A stretch of 64,000 nt of DNA from Streptomyces rhizosphaerihabitans (GCF_025399795.1 NZ_JAODTZ010000048.1:22889-86888); one strand, 5' to 3'. Numbered from the stretch's first letter, positions 1 to 9,265 are shown. Notes: a model not told the origin generated them from the letters alone. Translations and numbers: made by a program.

Positions 1-95
1 AGCGCCGAAGTGGCTGTCTTGGCGGCCAGATAACTGGAACCCCAGACAGCGGCGACAAGAAGGAGCACCGCGTCGGTGCTGCGGACTCTGGACAC
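1..95 (-). CDS. DMT/EamA-family transporter, N-terminal fragment cut by the window edge
   Basis: Reading the complement from a GTG at 95 gives 31 codons beginning MSRVRSTDAVLLLVAAVWG and continuing SSYLAAKTATS. A first transmembrane helix with WGSS near its end is typical of drug/metabolite transporters of the EamA (RhaT-like) family. Those are ten-helix inner-membrane exporters of small metabolites or amino acids. The frame is open to base 1, so the rest lies outside the window. An in-frame GTG at 104, behind a GGGGGAG, is another possible start. The gene diverges from the LysR regulator at 177, which is the usual arrangement for an exporter and its regulator. Family assignment rests on one helix, so substrate cannot be guessed. 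Confidence 0.55.
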   Translation of the reverse strand, partial: MSRVRSTDAVLLLVAAVWGSSYLAAKTATSA

Positions 96-121
96 GCCCC
101 ACACGCTCCCCCACACCGACT

Positions 122-147
122 CTGAAGCCCAGAGCGAAGTTCTTCAG
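122..147. promoter_or_regulatory. Candidate LysR operator between the transporter and the regulator
   Basis: CTGAAG (122-127) and CTTCAG (142-147) form an inverted repeat with 14 bases between them. It lies in the 81-base gap between the divergent transporter and LysR genes. Spaced dyads of this type in divergent gaps are classic LysR-type binding sites. The assignment is inferred from position and symmetry only. Confidence 0.4.
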
Positions 148-176
148 TGTCTTTTAAGCATCACTACAATGAGCGG

Positions 177-1121
177 ATGAACGAGCGGCAGCTGCGGATC
201 TTGCGCGAACTCGGTGAGCTGGGAAGTGTCACCGCCGTTGCGGAGGCGCTGCTGATGACCCCCTCGGCGATCTCCCAGCAGCTGCGCCTGCTGCAACGCT
301 CGATCCCCGTTCCGCTCACCGAACGCGACGGACGACGGCTGGTGCTGACGGACGCCGGGCGGGCGCTGGCCGGCGCGGCGATCGAGGTGGAGAGCGCCCT
401 CGCCCGAGCACGGCACTGTGTGGACGAGTTCGTCGACGAGCCGGCCGGAGACGTGTCGGTGGCCGCCTTCCACAGCGCGGGCGCCACTTTCTTCCCGATC
501 CTGCTGCGCGGCCGGGACCCGCAGGCTCCGCGGCTCTCGCTCGCCGACGAGGACGTGGCGCAGGACCACTTTCCCCGGCTGACGCGGGACTACGACCTCG
601 TACTCGCTCATCACCTCGCGCACGCGCAGCCCTGGCCACGCACCGTCACCGCCACCACGCTGCTGCGTGAACCGCTCGACGTCGCCATGCCGGCCGACCA
701 CCCGCTGGCCCGCGAAGAGCGCCTGACCCCGCGTGATGTCGCGGACCGGCCGTGGATCACCGTGCACGACGGATTCCCGCTGATGGCCACCATCGACGCC
801 ATCGCGGCGGCCGCGAACCGGCGGCTCGACATCGTCCACCGCATCAACGAATTCGCGGTCGTCGCGGAGACGGTCGCCGCGGGAGGCGGGCTCGCCCTGA
901 TGCCCCGCTGGACCACACGCCGGCATCCCGCCCTGGTCCTCAGACCACTCAGCGGGGTCCACGCCATACGGCACATCGACGTGCTCCACCGTCCCGAACG
1001 CGTGGCACGGAAGGCCGTCCGGACGGTGCTCGGCGAACTGCGCCGTGCGGCCGAGGCGATCCGGGGCGCCGACGACGCCGATTTCGAGGCCTCCGGGATC
1101 CCCGCCGTCGGCCCACCGTGA
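177..1121 (+). CDS. LysR-family transcriptional regulator
   Basis: The 314-residue product has the LysR N-terminal winged helix-turn-helix at about residues 1-62 (ELGSVTAVAEALLMTPSAIS, then LTDAGRAL). A periplasmic-binding-protein-like effector domain follows to the C terminus. Members bind DNA as tetramers and usually control a divergent target, here the transporter at the left edge. I chose ATG 177 because the product then begins MNERQLRILREL, the normal LysR start. The longer GTG start at 147 would place the N terminus inside the dyad at 122-147. No strong ribosome site precedes either start. The effector is unknown. Family assignment is firm; the regulated gene is inference. Confidence 0.88.
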   Translation: MNERQLRILRELGELGSVTAVAEALLMTPSAISQQLRLLQRSIPVPLTERDGRRLVLTDAGRALAGAAIEVESALARARHCVDEFVDEPAGDVSVAAFHSAGATFFPILLRGRDPQAPRLSLADEDVAQDHFPRLTRDYDLVLAHHLAHAQPWPRTVTATTLLREPLDVAMPADHPLAREERLTPRDVADRPWITVHDGFPLMATIDAIAAAANRRLDIVHRINEFAVVAETVAAGGGLALMPRWTTRRHPALVLRPLSGVHAIRHIDVLHRPERVARKAVRTVLGELRRAAEAIRGADDADFEASGIPAVGPP

Positions 1122-1161
1122 GACCCGGCAGGGAGGTTCCCGGCCCCTGGGCGGCGCGGAC

Positions 1162-1188
1162 GCGGTTCGTTCACCGCGAACGAACCGC
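1162..1188 (+). terminator. Hairpin downstream of the LysR gene
   Basis: Arms 1162-1172 and 1178-1188 are perfectly complementary (GCGGTTCGTTC and its reverse complement) with a 5-base loop. It sits 41 bases after the LysR stop codon. There is no T-tract, as is common for Streptomyces terminators. Confidence 0.5.
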
Positions 1189-1757
1189 CGTGCAGTACCC
1201 CATGCCTCATGTCTCGCGCGGACGCGGCTGTCACGGGCGCGGACACGGCGGTCAGGAGCGACGGCATGGCTGCCAGGGCGGCTGCGCGGATCCCAAGGAC
1301 GACGACACGGCTCTCGACGGCAGCGGCGCCTCGACGCCGTACGCCCCCCCCATACGCCCCGAGGCCCCGCCCGAGGCCTGGAGACCTTGTGCTGCAGCCG
1401 CGACGCGCTGCAGTCCTGAGGCGCTGCAGTCCTGAGGCGCTGCAGTCCTGAGGCGCTGCAGTCCTGAGGCGCTGCAGTCCTGAGGCGCTGCAGCCCCGAG
1501 GCCTGCAGCCCCGAGGCGCTGCAGCCCCGAGGCGCTGCAGCCCCGAGGCCTGCAGTCCCGAGGTCTGACTCCCCGAAGCCTGACGCGCTGACGCCGCGAC
1601 GCGCTGACGCTCCGAGGCCGGACGCCTTGACGCCCCGACGCCCGGCGGCCTGGTGCCGACGCCCAGAGAGCTGATGCGTTGGCGAGGGGCCCCCGCGCCG
1701 CCTGCGCACCGATTCGGATGGTCCGCCAGATACGGCACGGTCGCGCAGGCGGCGTGC
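1189..1757. repeat. Non-coding gap with a 16-bp tandem repeat tract
   Basis: From 1405 to 1484 there are five perfect copies of GCGCTGCAGTCCTGAG. Degenerate copies with CCCCGAG in place of TCCTGAG run to about 1560, and a weaker GACGC/CCGAG-rich tail reaches about 1650. Each perfect copy holds a PstI site (CTGCAG). The unit is 16 bp, not a multiple of three, so any reading frame through it cycles with a 16-residue period (CSASGLQRLRTAAPQD on the complement). This shows that the long ORFs crossing it are artefacts. The tract lies between convergent genes, and I see no gene in the rest of the gap. Confidence 0.85.
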
Positions 1758-4700
1758 TCAGGCCTTGCCGGCCTTCTCCATGAGCGTGAGCATCTTCTCG
1801 GCCTCGGCCCGCCGGGCCTCGGCGACCTCCCCGTCCAGCCGCGCGCACGCGGCAAGGACCACGCGCGCACGTGCGGTGGCGGCGCCGTGCCGCCCCAGGT
1901 CGGCCTCCAGCCAGCCGGCCGCCAACTCGGCACCCGTCCGGGCGTCGAGCAGGGCGTCCCCGAGGGAGGCGAACACCGGGATCGCCCGGGTCATGTGCCC
2001 GAGGGCCTCCTCGAACGCTTCCCGTGTGGCGGCCTCCTCCGCGTCGTTCGCCACGGAACGGGCCACCAGATCCCCGAACTGGCGGTGGGTGTGCCCGAGT
2101 TCGGCGACGATACGGCGCCGAGCCTCTTCGTCCTCGAGCCCGACGCCGGTCCCGGGTCCGGGGCCGGCGTCGGGTCCCGCTTCGACTGTGGTTCCGGTCC
2201 CGGTACCCGTCCCGAGTCGGGTCCCGGTCTCGACGGCGGTTCCCGCTTCGTCCCGGCCTCCGGCTCCGGGCTCGCCCCCGCCTCCGGCCCCGGTTGAGTC
2301 GTCCGGCATGCCCGAGCGTTCTGCCCCCGGTGAGCCCGGTGAGCCCGGTGAGCCCGGTGAGCCCGGTGAGCCCGGGGCAGTAGACCAGCTCTCCACCGCC
2401 GACGCGCACTCCTGGACCGCCGCTCCCATCAGCTCCCGCGCCCCGTCGAGTCCCCCGTCCAGCCGGGCCGCGGCCCACGCGCGTGCCCGGAGCGCCCGGA
2501 CCAGCCCGTGGACGTTGCCCAGCTCGCGCCAGAGGTCGCCCGCACGGGCGTACGCCTGATCGGCCTGGGCGGTCATCCCGGCGCGCCCGAGAGCCTCGGC
2601 CGCGAGGTGCGCGAGCATCGCGTGGTCGCGCTGCTCGGGCCAGTGCCGGGCGATGTCCGCGGCGCGCAGCCAGTGCTCGGCGGCCTCGCGATGCTCGCCG
2701 AGCTCGGTGAGGCAGTCGCCGAGCCACCAGCGCGTCTGCACGATCACGCCGTCGCCGTGCATCTCGCCGGTCAGATCCGGCAGCGCCGACTCCAGGATCT
2801 CGGCGGCCTCCGCCCATCGTCCCCGGCGGAGCAGGAAACCACCGAGCTGGTGGCGTGCCCAGGCCCCGAACGTGGCGGCCTCGCCCGCTTCGTCGGCCCA
2901 GTGCGCGGCCTCCAGGGCATGCTCCGAAGCGGGGCCGAACCGCCCGGTCGCGGCGAGTATCTCGGCGAGCCGGAGATGCAGCTGGGCATGGCCGGCCGGC
3001 TCCAGGTGGGAACCTCCGTGGTCCAGCGCCGCGCGCGTCGCCCGCTCCGCCGCCTCCGTGTCGCCGAGGTGCATCGCGATCCCGGCGAGCCGGGAGTCGT
3101 ACTCGACGGCGAACCACGGCAGCCCCGCCGCCACGAACCCTTCGACGGCGCGCGTGAGGAGCTCGGCGGCCCCTTCGGCGTCATCGGCGCGGGCCGCGAG
3201 CTCGCCGAGCATCGCGTACGCCTCGGCGGCCCGCGACGCCAGCGCCACGTCGTCCCCGGCATGCGGCTCCGCGAGGGCCAGCAACTCCCGCGCGGCCTCC
3301 TCGGCGGCGACCGTCACATCGCCCTCGGAGCCGGTGCCGGCGAGCGGCTGCCCGTCCTCCGGACCGGCCTCCAGCTCGTCCACCCGATGCATCAGCGTCC
3401 GCGCCCGCCCCACCAGCACGGACGCCGTCTGCGACACCTCCGCCCCGCCCTCCGCGAAGAGCGCCAGCACCTGCTCGCGCAGCTCCGCGACGGTGTCCAG
3501 GACCTTTGCGGCCCCGCCCGACAGCGCCTGGACGTACGCGGCGCGGGAACGGGCCGCCAGCGCCTCCCCGGGGTCGCCCGCCTCGGCGTACAGCTCGGCG
3601 GCCCGGTGGAAGAGGCCGGCGCCCTCCGGCCCGCGGCCCATCGCCGCGTGATCGGCGATCTCCGCGCGGTCGCGGACCTGCAGCTCGTGGCCCTCGGAGG
3701 CGCGCGAGACCGCCGCCCACGCCTCCACCGCGTCCGGGTCGCGCAGCGCCGAGAGCCGCCGGGCTTCGGCGAGCAGCGCGTCCAGGTGGGGTTCGGCTGC
3801 CTCGGCCACGGCCTGCGGCAGGGGAGCGGCCGGCGCCGACAGGTGAGGTCCGGTGCGCGCCGGGCGCGCGGAGCGCACGCCCAGCGGCAGCCGGTCGACG
3901 AGCGCCGGCTGATCCATGCGCGCGAGGGCCCGCTCACTGACGTACGACGTGCCGTTGCGGGCGTCGAACCGCTCGGCCAGCGCGAGCGCCTCCCCGCGCG
4001 CGTGCACGGCGAGTTCCGCCGCCGTCCATGCGCGCCCCGCGGGCCCGGGAACCGGCTGCCCGCCGAGTCCGCGGGAGGTCAGGCGGTCCATGGTGAGCGC
4101 CACCACCGCCATGAAGTCCAGCCCGCTGCGCGGGTCCCCGGAGTCCGTGAAGTAGGCCGGGCGCTCCGCGAGCAGTTCCAGGGCGCGCGCCTCGTTGCCG
4201 GTGAGGGCGCAGAACTCCACATGGTCCGCGTACGCGCCCCGCATGCTCTCCATGCCCCGCACCAGCCGGAAGCCGCGCAGATGATGGGCGCGCGCCTCGT
4301 CGACGCGCCCGAGGCGCAGCAGCGGCAGCAGGGAGGACGCGAGGACGGTGTGCGGCTCGTGGGCGCAGGTGTACTCGCCCTCCAGCACCGGCGCCCACAG
4401 CTCCAGCGCCTCCGGGTCCGCGCCGCGCACCGCCCGCCACCACCCCTGCCCGTGCAGCTCGCACGCGTGGCAGTCGGCCATGGAGTCGCGGTCCGCGGCC
4501 ATCCAGGCGGTGTACGCCCGCTCGGCGCGCGCCAGGTCGCCCAGGTGGGCGGCGACGCTGAACTCGGCGCTGCGTACGGCCCGTTCGGAATGACCGGCGA
4601 GACGGTAGCGCCGCTCCATCTCGCCGAGCCACTTCTCTATGGAGGCGAGCGGAACGTGCGGCTGGTCGAGCATGCCCGCCGACATCCACTTGAAGACCCA

Positions 4701-4979
4701 GTGCAGGGAGTGGATCTCGAACTCGTCGAAGTCCTCGGGGTGTTCGTCCCACATGCGCAGCAGGCGCGCGAAGGGGACGAACATCTTGCCCTTCTCGGAG
4801 CTGTAGTTGTAGACCTTCAGCTGGTGGCCGAGCGCCTCGATGACGGCGAGCGGGATGTTCAGCTTCTCGGCCTCCACGAGCAACTGCTCCGCGCGCGCGT
4901 TGCGGCCGGGCCCCTCCGGCTGCTCGTAGTTGTCCGCCATCGCCCGGCGCAGCGTGTCGAAGTCCATGGCCGGGTTCAT
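1758..4979 (-). CDS. Large TPR protein coupled to an Hsp90-family gene
   Basis: This 1073-residue protein is almost wholly alpha-helical, with repeated A/L/E-rich helix pairs typical of tetratricopeptide repeats, for example AAEILESALPDL and HREAAEHWLRAADIARHW. It has no signal peptide or membrane segment, so it should be cytoplasmic. A low-complexity linker interrupts the solenoid at about residues 868-945: a Gly-Ser-Pro run, then Gly/Thr/Pro-rich sequence. The start is set by a four-base ATGA overlap with the stop of the upstream Hsp90-like gene (ATG 4979-4977, TGA 4978-4976), which means coupled translation. TPR proteins are classic Hsp90 co-chaperones in eukaryotes, so a partner or client-adaptor role is a reasonable inference. 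No enzymatic motif was seen. Confidence 0.8.
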   Translation of the reverse strand: MNPAMDFDTLRRAMADNYEQPEGPGRNARAEQLLVEAEKLNIPLAVIEALGHQLKVYNYSSEKGKMFVPFARLLRMWDEHPEDFDEFEIHSLHWVFKWMSAGMLDQPHVPLASIEKWLGEMERRYRLAGHSERAVRSAEFSVAAHLGDLARAERAYTAWMAADRDSMADCHACELHGQGWWRAVRGADPEALELWAPVLEGEYTCAHEPHTVLASSLLPLLRLGRVDEARAHHLRGFRLVRGMESMRGAYADHVEFCALTGNEARALELLAERPAYFTDSGDPRSGLDFMAVVALTMDRLTSRGLGGQPVPGPAGRAWTAAELAVHARGEALALAERFDARNGTSYVSERALARMDQPALVDRLPLGVRSARPARTGPHLSAPAAPLPQAVAEAAEPHLDALLAEARRLSALRDPDAVEAWAAVSRASEGHELQVRDRAEIADHAAMGRGPEGAGLFHRAAELYAEAGDPGEALAARSRAAYVQALSGGAAKVLDTVAELREQVLALFAEGGAEVSQTASVLVGRARTLMHRVDELEAGPEDGQPLAGTGSEGDVTVAAEEAARELLALAEPHAGDDVALASRAAEAYAMLGELAARADDAEGAAELLTRAVEGFVAAGLPWFAVEYDSRLAGIAMHLGDTEAAERATRAALDHGGSHLEPAGHAQLHLRLAEILAATGRFGPASEHALEAAHWADEAGEAATFGAWARHQLGGFLLRRGRWAEAAEILESALPDLTGEMHGDGVIVQTRWWLGDCLTELGEHREAAEHWLRAADIARHWPEQRDHAMLAHLAAEALGRAGMTAQADQAYARAGDLWRELGNVHGLVRALRARAWAAARLDGGLDGARELMGAAVQECASAVESWSTAPGSPGSPGSPGSPGSPGAERSGMPDDSTGAGGGGEPGAGGRDEAGTAVETGTRLGTGTGTGTTVEAGPDAGPGPGTGVGLEDEEARRRIVAELGHTHRQFGDLVARSVANDAEEAATREAFEEALGHMTRAIPVFASLGDALLDARTGAELAAGWLEADLGRHGAATARARVVLAACARLDGEVAEARRAEAEKMLTLMEKAGKA
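2326..2374 (-). repeat. 9-bp in-frame tandem repeat inside the TPR gene
   Basis: Five copies of CCCGGTGAG on the plus strand encode the Gly-Ser-Pro repeat on the minus strand. The period is a multiple of three, so copy-number change would lengthen or shorten the linker without shifting the frame. Confidence 0.85.
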
Positions 4980-6814
4980 CGGCGGTCGTCCTTTCCGGGG
5001 TCGGTGTGGGTGGCCCACTCCAGGAGGCCGATGAAGGCGCGGTTGAGGAGCGCCGAGTCCGCGGGCCGCAGCGGGCGCTGGGCCATCAGCAGGGCCTGTC
5101 CGTAGAGGGACTCCGTGGCCGTGCCTATCAGGTCCGGATCACCGAGCGAACTGATCCTGCGGATCAGCGGGTTGAGGTGATTGAGGACCAGACGCGCGCG
5201 GGGGGTGCTGCCGCGCAGCGAGCCGAGAATGCCCGCCCACAGGTCGTCGGCCTGCTCCTCGGCCTGAGCGCGGGCCTGTTCGTGGCGGGCCGCCCGGTCG
5301 TCCAGATGCAGGGCGGGCACCGACATGGGGTGGAAGGCGCGCAGGACCACATCGCAGTTCAGCGGGTCGAGCCTGGCCCGTGCGACCCCCAGGAAGGCCG
5401 ACAGGGCCAGCTCCTCGGCCGGGTCCACCGCGTCCAGGTGAGCCGTCACGGTGTCCGCGTCCAGCTCCGAGACGACCGTCCCGGGACGCACGGCCGGCAA
5501 CGCCTCGATCAGCTCGCTGTCGTACGTGTAGCCGCCGTTGACGACCCCGACGCCCTGCGCGGAGGCGATCGGCGCGACCTGCCGGTACTCCTCGACGGTC
5601 CGTGTGAAGTGCACCACCGGGTGCCGCTGCGCGAACTCCTCCAGGGACAGCCGTCCGTCGGTCGTCTCGAAGGGCAGCCACGGCAGCATCGTGCGCAGCA
5701 TCTCCGTGTCGTGCCGCGCCAGCGACTTCACGCCCAGGTGGTGCACCGAAAGGAACGCGGCGAGCCGTTCCGGATCGCCCGCCGCGAGCCCCGTCAGCCA
5801 GGACCGGATGCGCTCGCCCAGTGCCTCCCGTACGGCGGCGAGGGTCTCGTCCTCGTACAGCGACTCGCGGGACGCGGTGGGCCGCAGGCTGTCCGTGTCG
5901 AGGACGCAGCGCACGAAGAACGCCCAGTCCGGCAGCAGCTGTTCGGCCCGCTCGGTGAGCAGCATGCCCTTCAGGTGCACACGATGGCTCGCGCGCTGGG
6001 CGGGGCTGACCGCCGACGGCAGGACGTAGGCCACGCCCCGGATCCCGGCGACCGGCACGTCCAGGTCGATCGAGTCCAGCGGAGTGAAACCGAACAGGTC
6101 GTGGCAGTGCCGTGCCAGGGCGACTCTCCGGGTGGCGGGACTCGGATAGGGCCGGTCCCAGGGCGCGGGCAGGTCCGCGATCGGCTCGTCGCCGACCCGT
6201 ACGTCGTACGGCAGCAGCGCGCCGAAGTCGCGCGCCAGCGAACGGACCCGCTCCTCGCTCAGCCACTCGCCGGCCCCGGCACGGGCCACCAGGTGCACGG
6301 TGGTTCCCGGTTCGGTGCGCGCCTCGTGCGGCAGGGTGCGCACGGTGTACGAGCCGTCGTCGGCCGCCGTCCACTCGACGGGCGCCGCGTCGGGCGTCCG
6401 GGCACTGCGGCTGACCACCCGGATGCGCTCGGCGACGACGAAACACGCCAGCAACCCGATGCCGAACTGGCCGAGGAAGTCCGAACGCGCCGACTCCAGG
6501 CCGTCGTTCCGCTTGGAGCTGCGGCCGATCGTCGCCAGCAGGCTGTGCACGTCGGACTCGGTGAGCCCGACGCCGGAGTCCTCCACCCGCAGGGTGCCGC
6601 CCTCGGCGTACAGGCGAACCGTGGCCGGGGCGTCCGGCTGCTCGGCGCGCCGCGCGGTGATCGCGTCGACGGCGTTCTGCAGCAGTTCGCGCAGATAGAC
6701 CTTGGGACTGGAGTAGAGGTGATGGGAGAGGAGGTCGACCAGACCGCGCAGGTCGACCTGGAACGTATGAGGTGACGGGGAGGCCTGGGACGGCTGTGAG
6801 GTCTGGGAGTCCAT
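4976..6814 (-). CDS. Hsp90-family (HtpG-like) ATPase chaperone
   Basis: The 612-residue protein carries the GHKL ATPase motifs of Hsp90. These are YLRELLQNAVDAI near residue 40 (catalytic Glu and nucleotide-contacting Asn), EDSGVGLTESDV near 78, LLATIGRSSKR near 92, and GQFGIGLLACFVVAERI near 115. In the middle domain, SRESLYEDE corresponds to the SRE motif that helps ATP hydrolysis. Length is close to HtpG (about 620-630), but the sequence is divergent and the C terminus has no MEEVD. It acts in the cytoplasm. The gene diverges from recG and is translationally coupled to the TPR gene downstream. Family is certain. Whether it is the main housekeeping HtpG or a specialised paralogue cannot be told from the window. 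Confidence 0.92.
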   Translation of the reverse strand: MDSQTSQPSQASPSPHTFQVDLRGLVDLLSHHLYSSPKVYLRELLQNAVDAITARRAEQPDAPATVRLYAEGGTLRVEDSGVGLTESDVHSLLATIGRSSKRNDGLESARSDFLGQFGIGLLACFVVAERIRVVSRSARTPDAAPVEWTAADDGSYTVRTLPHEARTEPGTTVHLVARAGAGEWLSEERVRSLARDFGALLPYDVRVGDEPIADLPAPWDRPYPSPATRRVALARHCHDLFGFTPLDSIDLDVPVAGIRGVAYVLPSAVSPAQRASHRVHLKGMLLTERAEQLLPDWAFFVRCVLDTDSLRPTASRESLYEDETLAAVREALGERIRSWLTGLAAGDPERLAAFLSVHHLGVKSLARHDTEMLRTMLPWLPFETTDGRLSLEEFAQRHPVVHFTRTVEEYRQVAPIASAQGVGVVNGGYTYDSELIEALPAVRPGTVVSELDADTVTAHLDAVDPAEELALSAFLGVARARLDPLNCDVVLRAFHPMSVPALHLDDRAARHEQARAQAEEQADDLWAGILGSLRGSTPRARLVLNHLNPLIRRISSLGDPDLIGTATESLYGQALLMAQRPLRPADSALLNRAFIGLLEWATHTDPGKDDRR

Positions 6815-6927
6815 CGTCGCTGCGCCGGTCGGTGGGGGGACGGGCGACGGCGCGGGGTCGGGCGGTCCCGGGGGAGGTGACCGCGAAGAGGGCCGGAGCG
6901 CGTCATCCTAGGCCCGGAACGAGCCGT

Positions 6928-6956
6928 CTGACCAGCGGATTTCCGGGACGTATACG
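6928..6956 (+). promoter_or_regulatory. Probable recG promoter
   Basis: CTGACC (6928-6933) and TATACG (6951-6956) are separated by 17 bases and resemble -35 and -10 boxes of the housekeeping sigma factor. Transcription would start near 6963, downstream of the ATG at 6960. This favours the recG start at 6981. Confidence 0.45.
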
Positions 6957-6980
6957 GCAATGTCAGTGCCGTGGTGTGCA

Positions 6981-9197
6981 ATGGATCTCGTGCCCGTGCT
7001 CGAAGAACCACTGAAGAAGGCGCTCGGTCCCGCCACCGCGAAGGTGATGGCCGAGCACCTCGGCCTGCACACCGTCGGCGACCTGCTGCACCACTACCCC
7101 CGCAGATACGAGGAGCGCGGGCAGCTCACGCACCTCGCCGACCTGCCGCTGGACGAGCACGTGACCGTGGTCGCCCAGGTCGCCGACGCGCGCCTGGCCA
7201 CCTTCGCCTCGTCCAAGGCGCCCCGCGGCAAGGGGCAGCGCCTCGAAGTCACCATCACGGACGGCAGCGGCCGCCTCCAGCTGGTCTTCTTCGGGCACGG
7301 CGTGCACAAGCCCCACAAGGACCTGCTGCCCGGCACCCGCGCGATGTTCTCCGGCAAGGTCTCCGTCTTCAACCGCCGCCTCCAGCTCGCCCATCCGGCG
7401 TACGAACTGCTGCGCGGCGACGGCGAGGAGGCCGTGGAGAGCGTCGACAGCTGGGCGGGCGCCCTCATCCCGATCTACCCGGCCACCGCCAAGCTGGAGT
7501 CCTGGAAGATCGCCAAGTCGGTGCAGACGGTGCTGCCGAGCGCCCAGGAAGCGGTCGACCCCCTCCCGGACCCGCTGCGGGACGGCCGCGGCCTGGTCAC
7601 CCTCCCCGAGGCCCTCCTCAAGATCCACCGCCCGCACACCAAGGCCGACATCCACGACGCCCGCGCCCGCCTCAAGTGGGACGAGGCCTTCGTCCTCCAG
7701 GTCGCCCTGGCCCGCCGCCGCCACGCCGACGGCCAGCTCCCCGCCGTCGCCCGCGTCCCCGCACCGGACGGCCTGCTCACCGCCTTCGACGCCAAGCTCC
7801 CCTTCACCCTCACCGAGGGCCAGCAGAAGGTCTCCAAGGAGATCTTCGACGACCTCGCCACCGAACACCCGATGCACCGGCTGCTCCAGGGAGAGGTGGG
7901 CAGCGGGAAGACAATGGTGGCCCTGCGCGCCATGCTCGCCGTCGTCGACGCGGGCGGGCAGGCCGCGATGCTCGCGCCCACCGAGGTGCTCGCCCAGCAG
8001 CACCATCGGTCGATCACCGAGATGATGGGCGAGCTGGCCGAGGGCGGCATGCTCGGCGGGGCCGAGCACTCCACGAAGGTCGTGCTGCTCACCGGTTCCA
8101 TGGGGGCGGCGGGCCGGCGGCAGGCGCTGCTCGACCTGGTCACCGGCGAGGCCGGGATCGTGATCGGCACGCACGCGCTGATCGAGGACAAGGTGCAGTT
8201 CCACGACCTGGGCCTGGTCGTGGTCGACGAGCAGCACCGCTTCGGCGTCGAGCAGCGCGACGCCCTGCGCGGCAAGGGCAAGCAGCCCCCGCACCTCCTG
8301 GTGATGACCGCCACCCCCATCCCGCGCACGGTCGCGATGACGGTCTTCGGCGACCTGGAGACCTCGGTGCTCGACCAGCTCCCCGCCGGGCGCTCCCCGA
8401 TCGCCAGTCATGTCGTCCCGGTCGCGGACAAACCGCACTTCCTCACGCGCGCGTGGGAGCGCGTGCGCGAGGAAGTGGAGAACGGCCATCAGGCGTACGT
8501 TGTCTGCCCCCGCATCGGTGACGAGGACGACGACCCGAAGAAGGGCGGCAAGAAGAAGTCCCCCGAGGACGAGGCGGAGAAGCGTCCGCCGCTGGCCGTC
8601 CTCGACGTCGCCGCCCAGCTCGCCAAGGGCCCCCTCCAGGGCCTCAAGGTCGAAGTCCTGCACGGCCGGATGCATCCCGACGACAAGGACGCCGTCATGC
8701 GCCGCTTCGCCGCGGGCGAGACGGGCGTCCTCGTCGCCACGACCGTGATCGAGGTCGGCGTGAACGTACCGAACGCCACCGCCATGGTGATCATGGACGC
8801 CGACCGTTTCGGTGTCTCCCAGCTCCACCAGCTGCGCGGCCGCGTCGGCCGTGGCTCGGCCGCGGGACTCTGCCTCCTGGTCTCAGAGATGCCGGAGGCG
8901 AGCCCGGCGCGTCAGCGGCTGAACGCGGTGGCCTCGACCCTGGACGGTTTCGAGCTGTCCCGCATCGACCTCGAACAGCGCCGTGAGGGCGACGTCCTCG
9001 GCCAGGCCCAGTCCGGCGTCCGTTCCTCCCTGCGCATGCTCGCCGTCATCGACGACGAGGAGATCATCGCGGAGGCCCGCGAGGAGGCCACCGCGGTCGT
9101 CGCGGCGGACCCGGACCTCAAGGGCCTTCCCGGACTGCGTACCGCCCTGGACGCCCTGCTGGACGAGGAACGGGAGCAGTACCTGGACAAGGGCTGA
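6981..9197 (+). CDS. recG: ATP-dependent DNA helicase RecG
   Basis: RecG remodels stalled replication forks and branched recombination intermediates, driving fork reversal and Holliday-junction migration. The 738-residue product has the N-terminal wedge/OB region, Walker A GEVGSGKT at about residue 304, the DEQH box (VVVDEQHRFG) at about 415, the TATPIPRT motif, and the C-terminal helicase lobe ending QLHQLRGRVGRG. An acidic/lysine-rich insertion (DDDPKKGGKKKSPEDEAEKR) interrupts the second lobe at about residues 516-535. I prefer ATG 6981 (MDLVPVLEEPLKK) to ATG 6960, because that start falls in the probable promoter. rsmD and coaD follow on the same strand. Confidence 0.97.
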   Translation: MDLVPVLEEPLKKALGPATAKVMAEHLGLHTVGDLLHHYPRRYEERGQLTHLADLPLDEHVTVVAQVADARLATFASSKAPRGKGQRLEVTITDGSGRLQLVFFGHGVHKPHKDLLPGTRAMFSGKVSVFNRRLQLAHPAYELLRGDGEEAVESVDSWAGALIPIYPATAKLESWKIAKSVQTVLPSAQEAVDPLPDPLRDGRGLVTLPEALLKIHRPHTKADIHDARARLKWDEAFVLQVALARRRHADGQLPAVARVPAPDGLLTAFDAKLPFTLTEGQQKVSKEIFDDLATEHPMHRLLQGEVGSGKTMVALRAMLAVVDAGGQAAMLAPTEVLAQQHHRSITEMMGELAEGGMLGGAEHSTKVVLLTGSMGAAGRRQALLDLVTGEAGIVIGTHALIEDKVQFHDLGLVVVDEQHRFGVEQRDALRGKGKQPPHLLVMTATPIPRTVAMTVFGDLETSVLDQLPAGRSPIASHVVPVADKPHFLTRAWERVREEVENGHQAYVVCPRIGDEDDDPKKGGKKKSPEDEAEKRPPLAVLDVAAQLAKGPLQGLKVEVLHGRMHPDDKDAVMRRFAAGETGVLVATTVIEVGVNVPNATAMVIMDADRFGVSQLHQLRGRVGRGSAAGLCLLVSEMPEASPARQRLNAVASTLDGFELSRIDLEQRREGDVLGQAQSGVRSSLRMLAVIDDEEIIAEAREEATAVVAADPDLKGLPGLRTALDALLDEEREQYLDKG

Positions 9198-9265
9198 GCG
9201 GCGGCGAGGGGCCGGCGGCTGAGAGACTGGGAGGAACCGACACACCCCCAGCGCAAAGGACCCTC

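Noticed and set aside
1405..1500. CRISPR-like regular repeats
   Set aside because: The 16-bp units are contiguous with no spacers, so this is a simple tandem array. The same applies to the 35-bp repeat at 23464.
144..1933. Long minus-strand ORFs overlapping the LysR gene and the repeat tract
   Set aside because: They are Arg/Pro/Gly-rich, cross a 16-bp repeat in cycling frames, and lie opposite a clear LysR gene.
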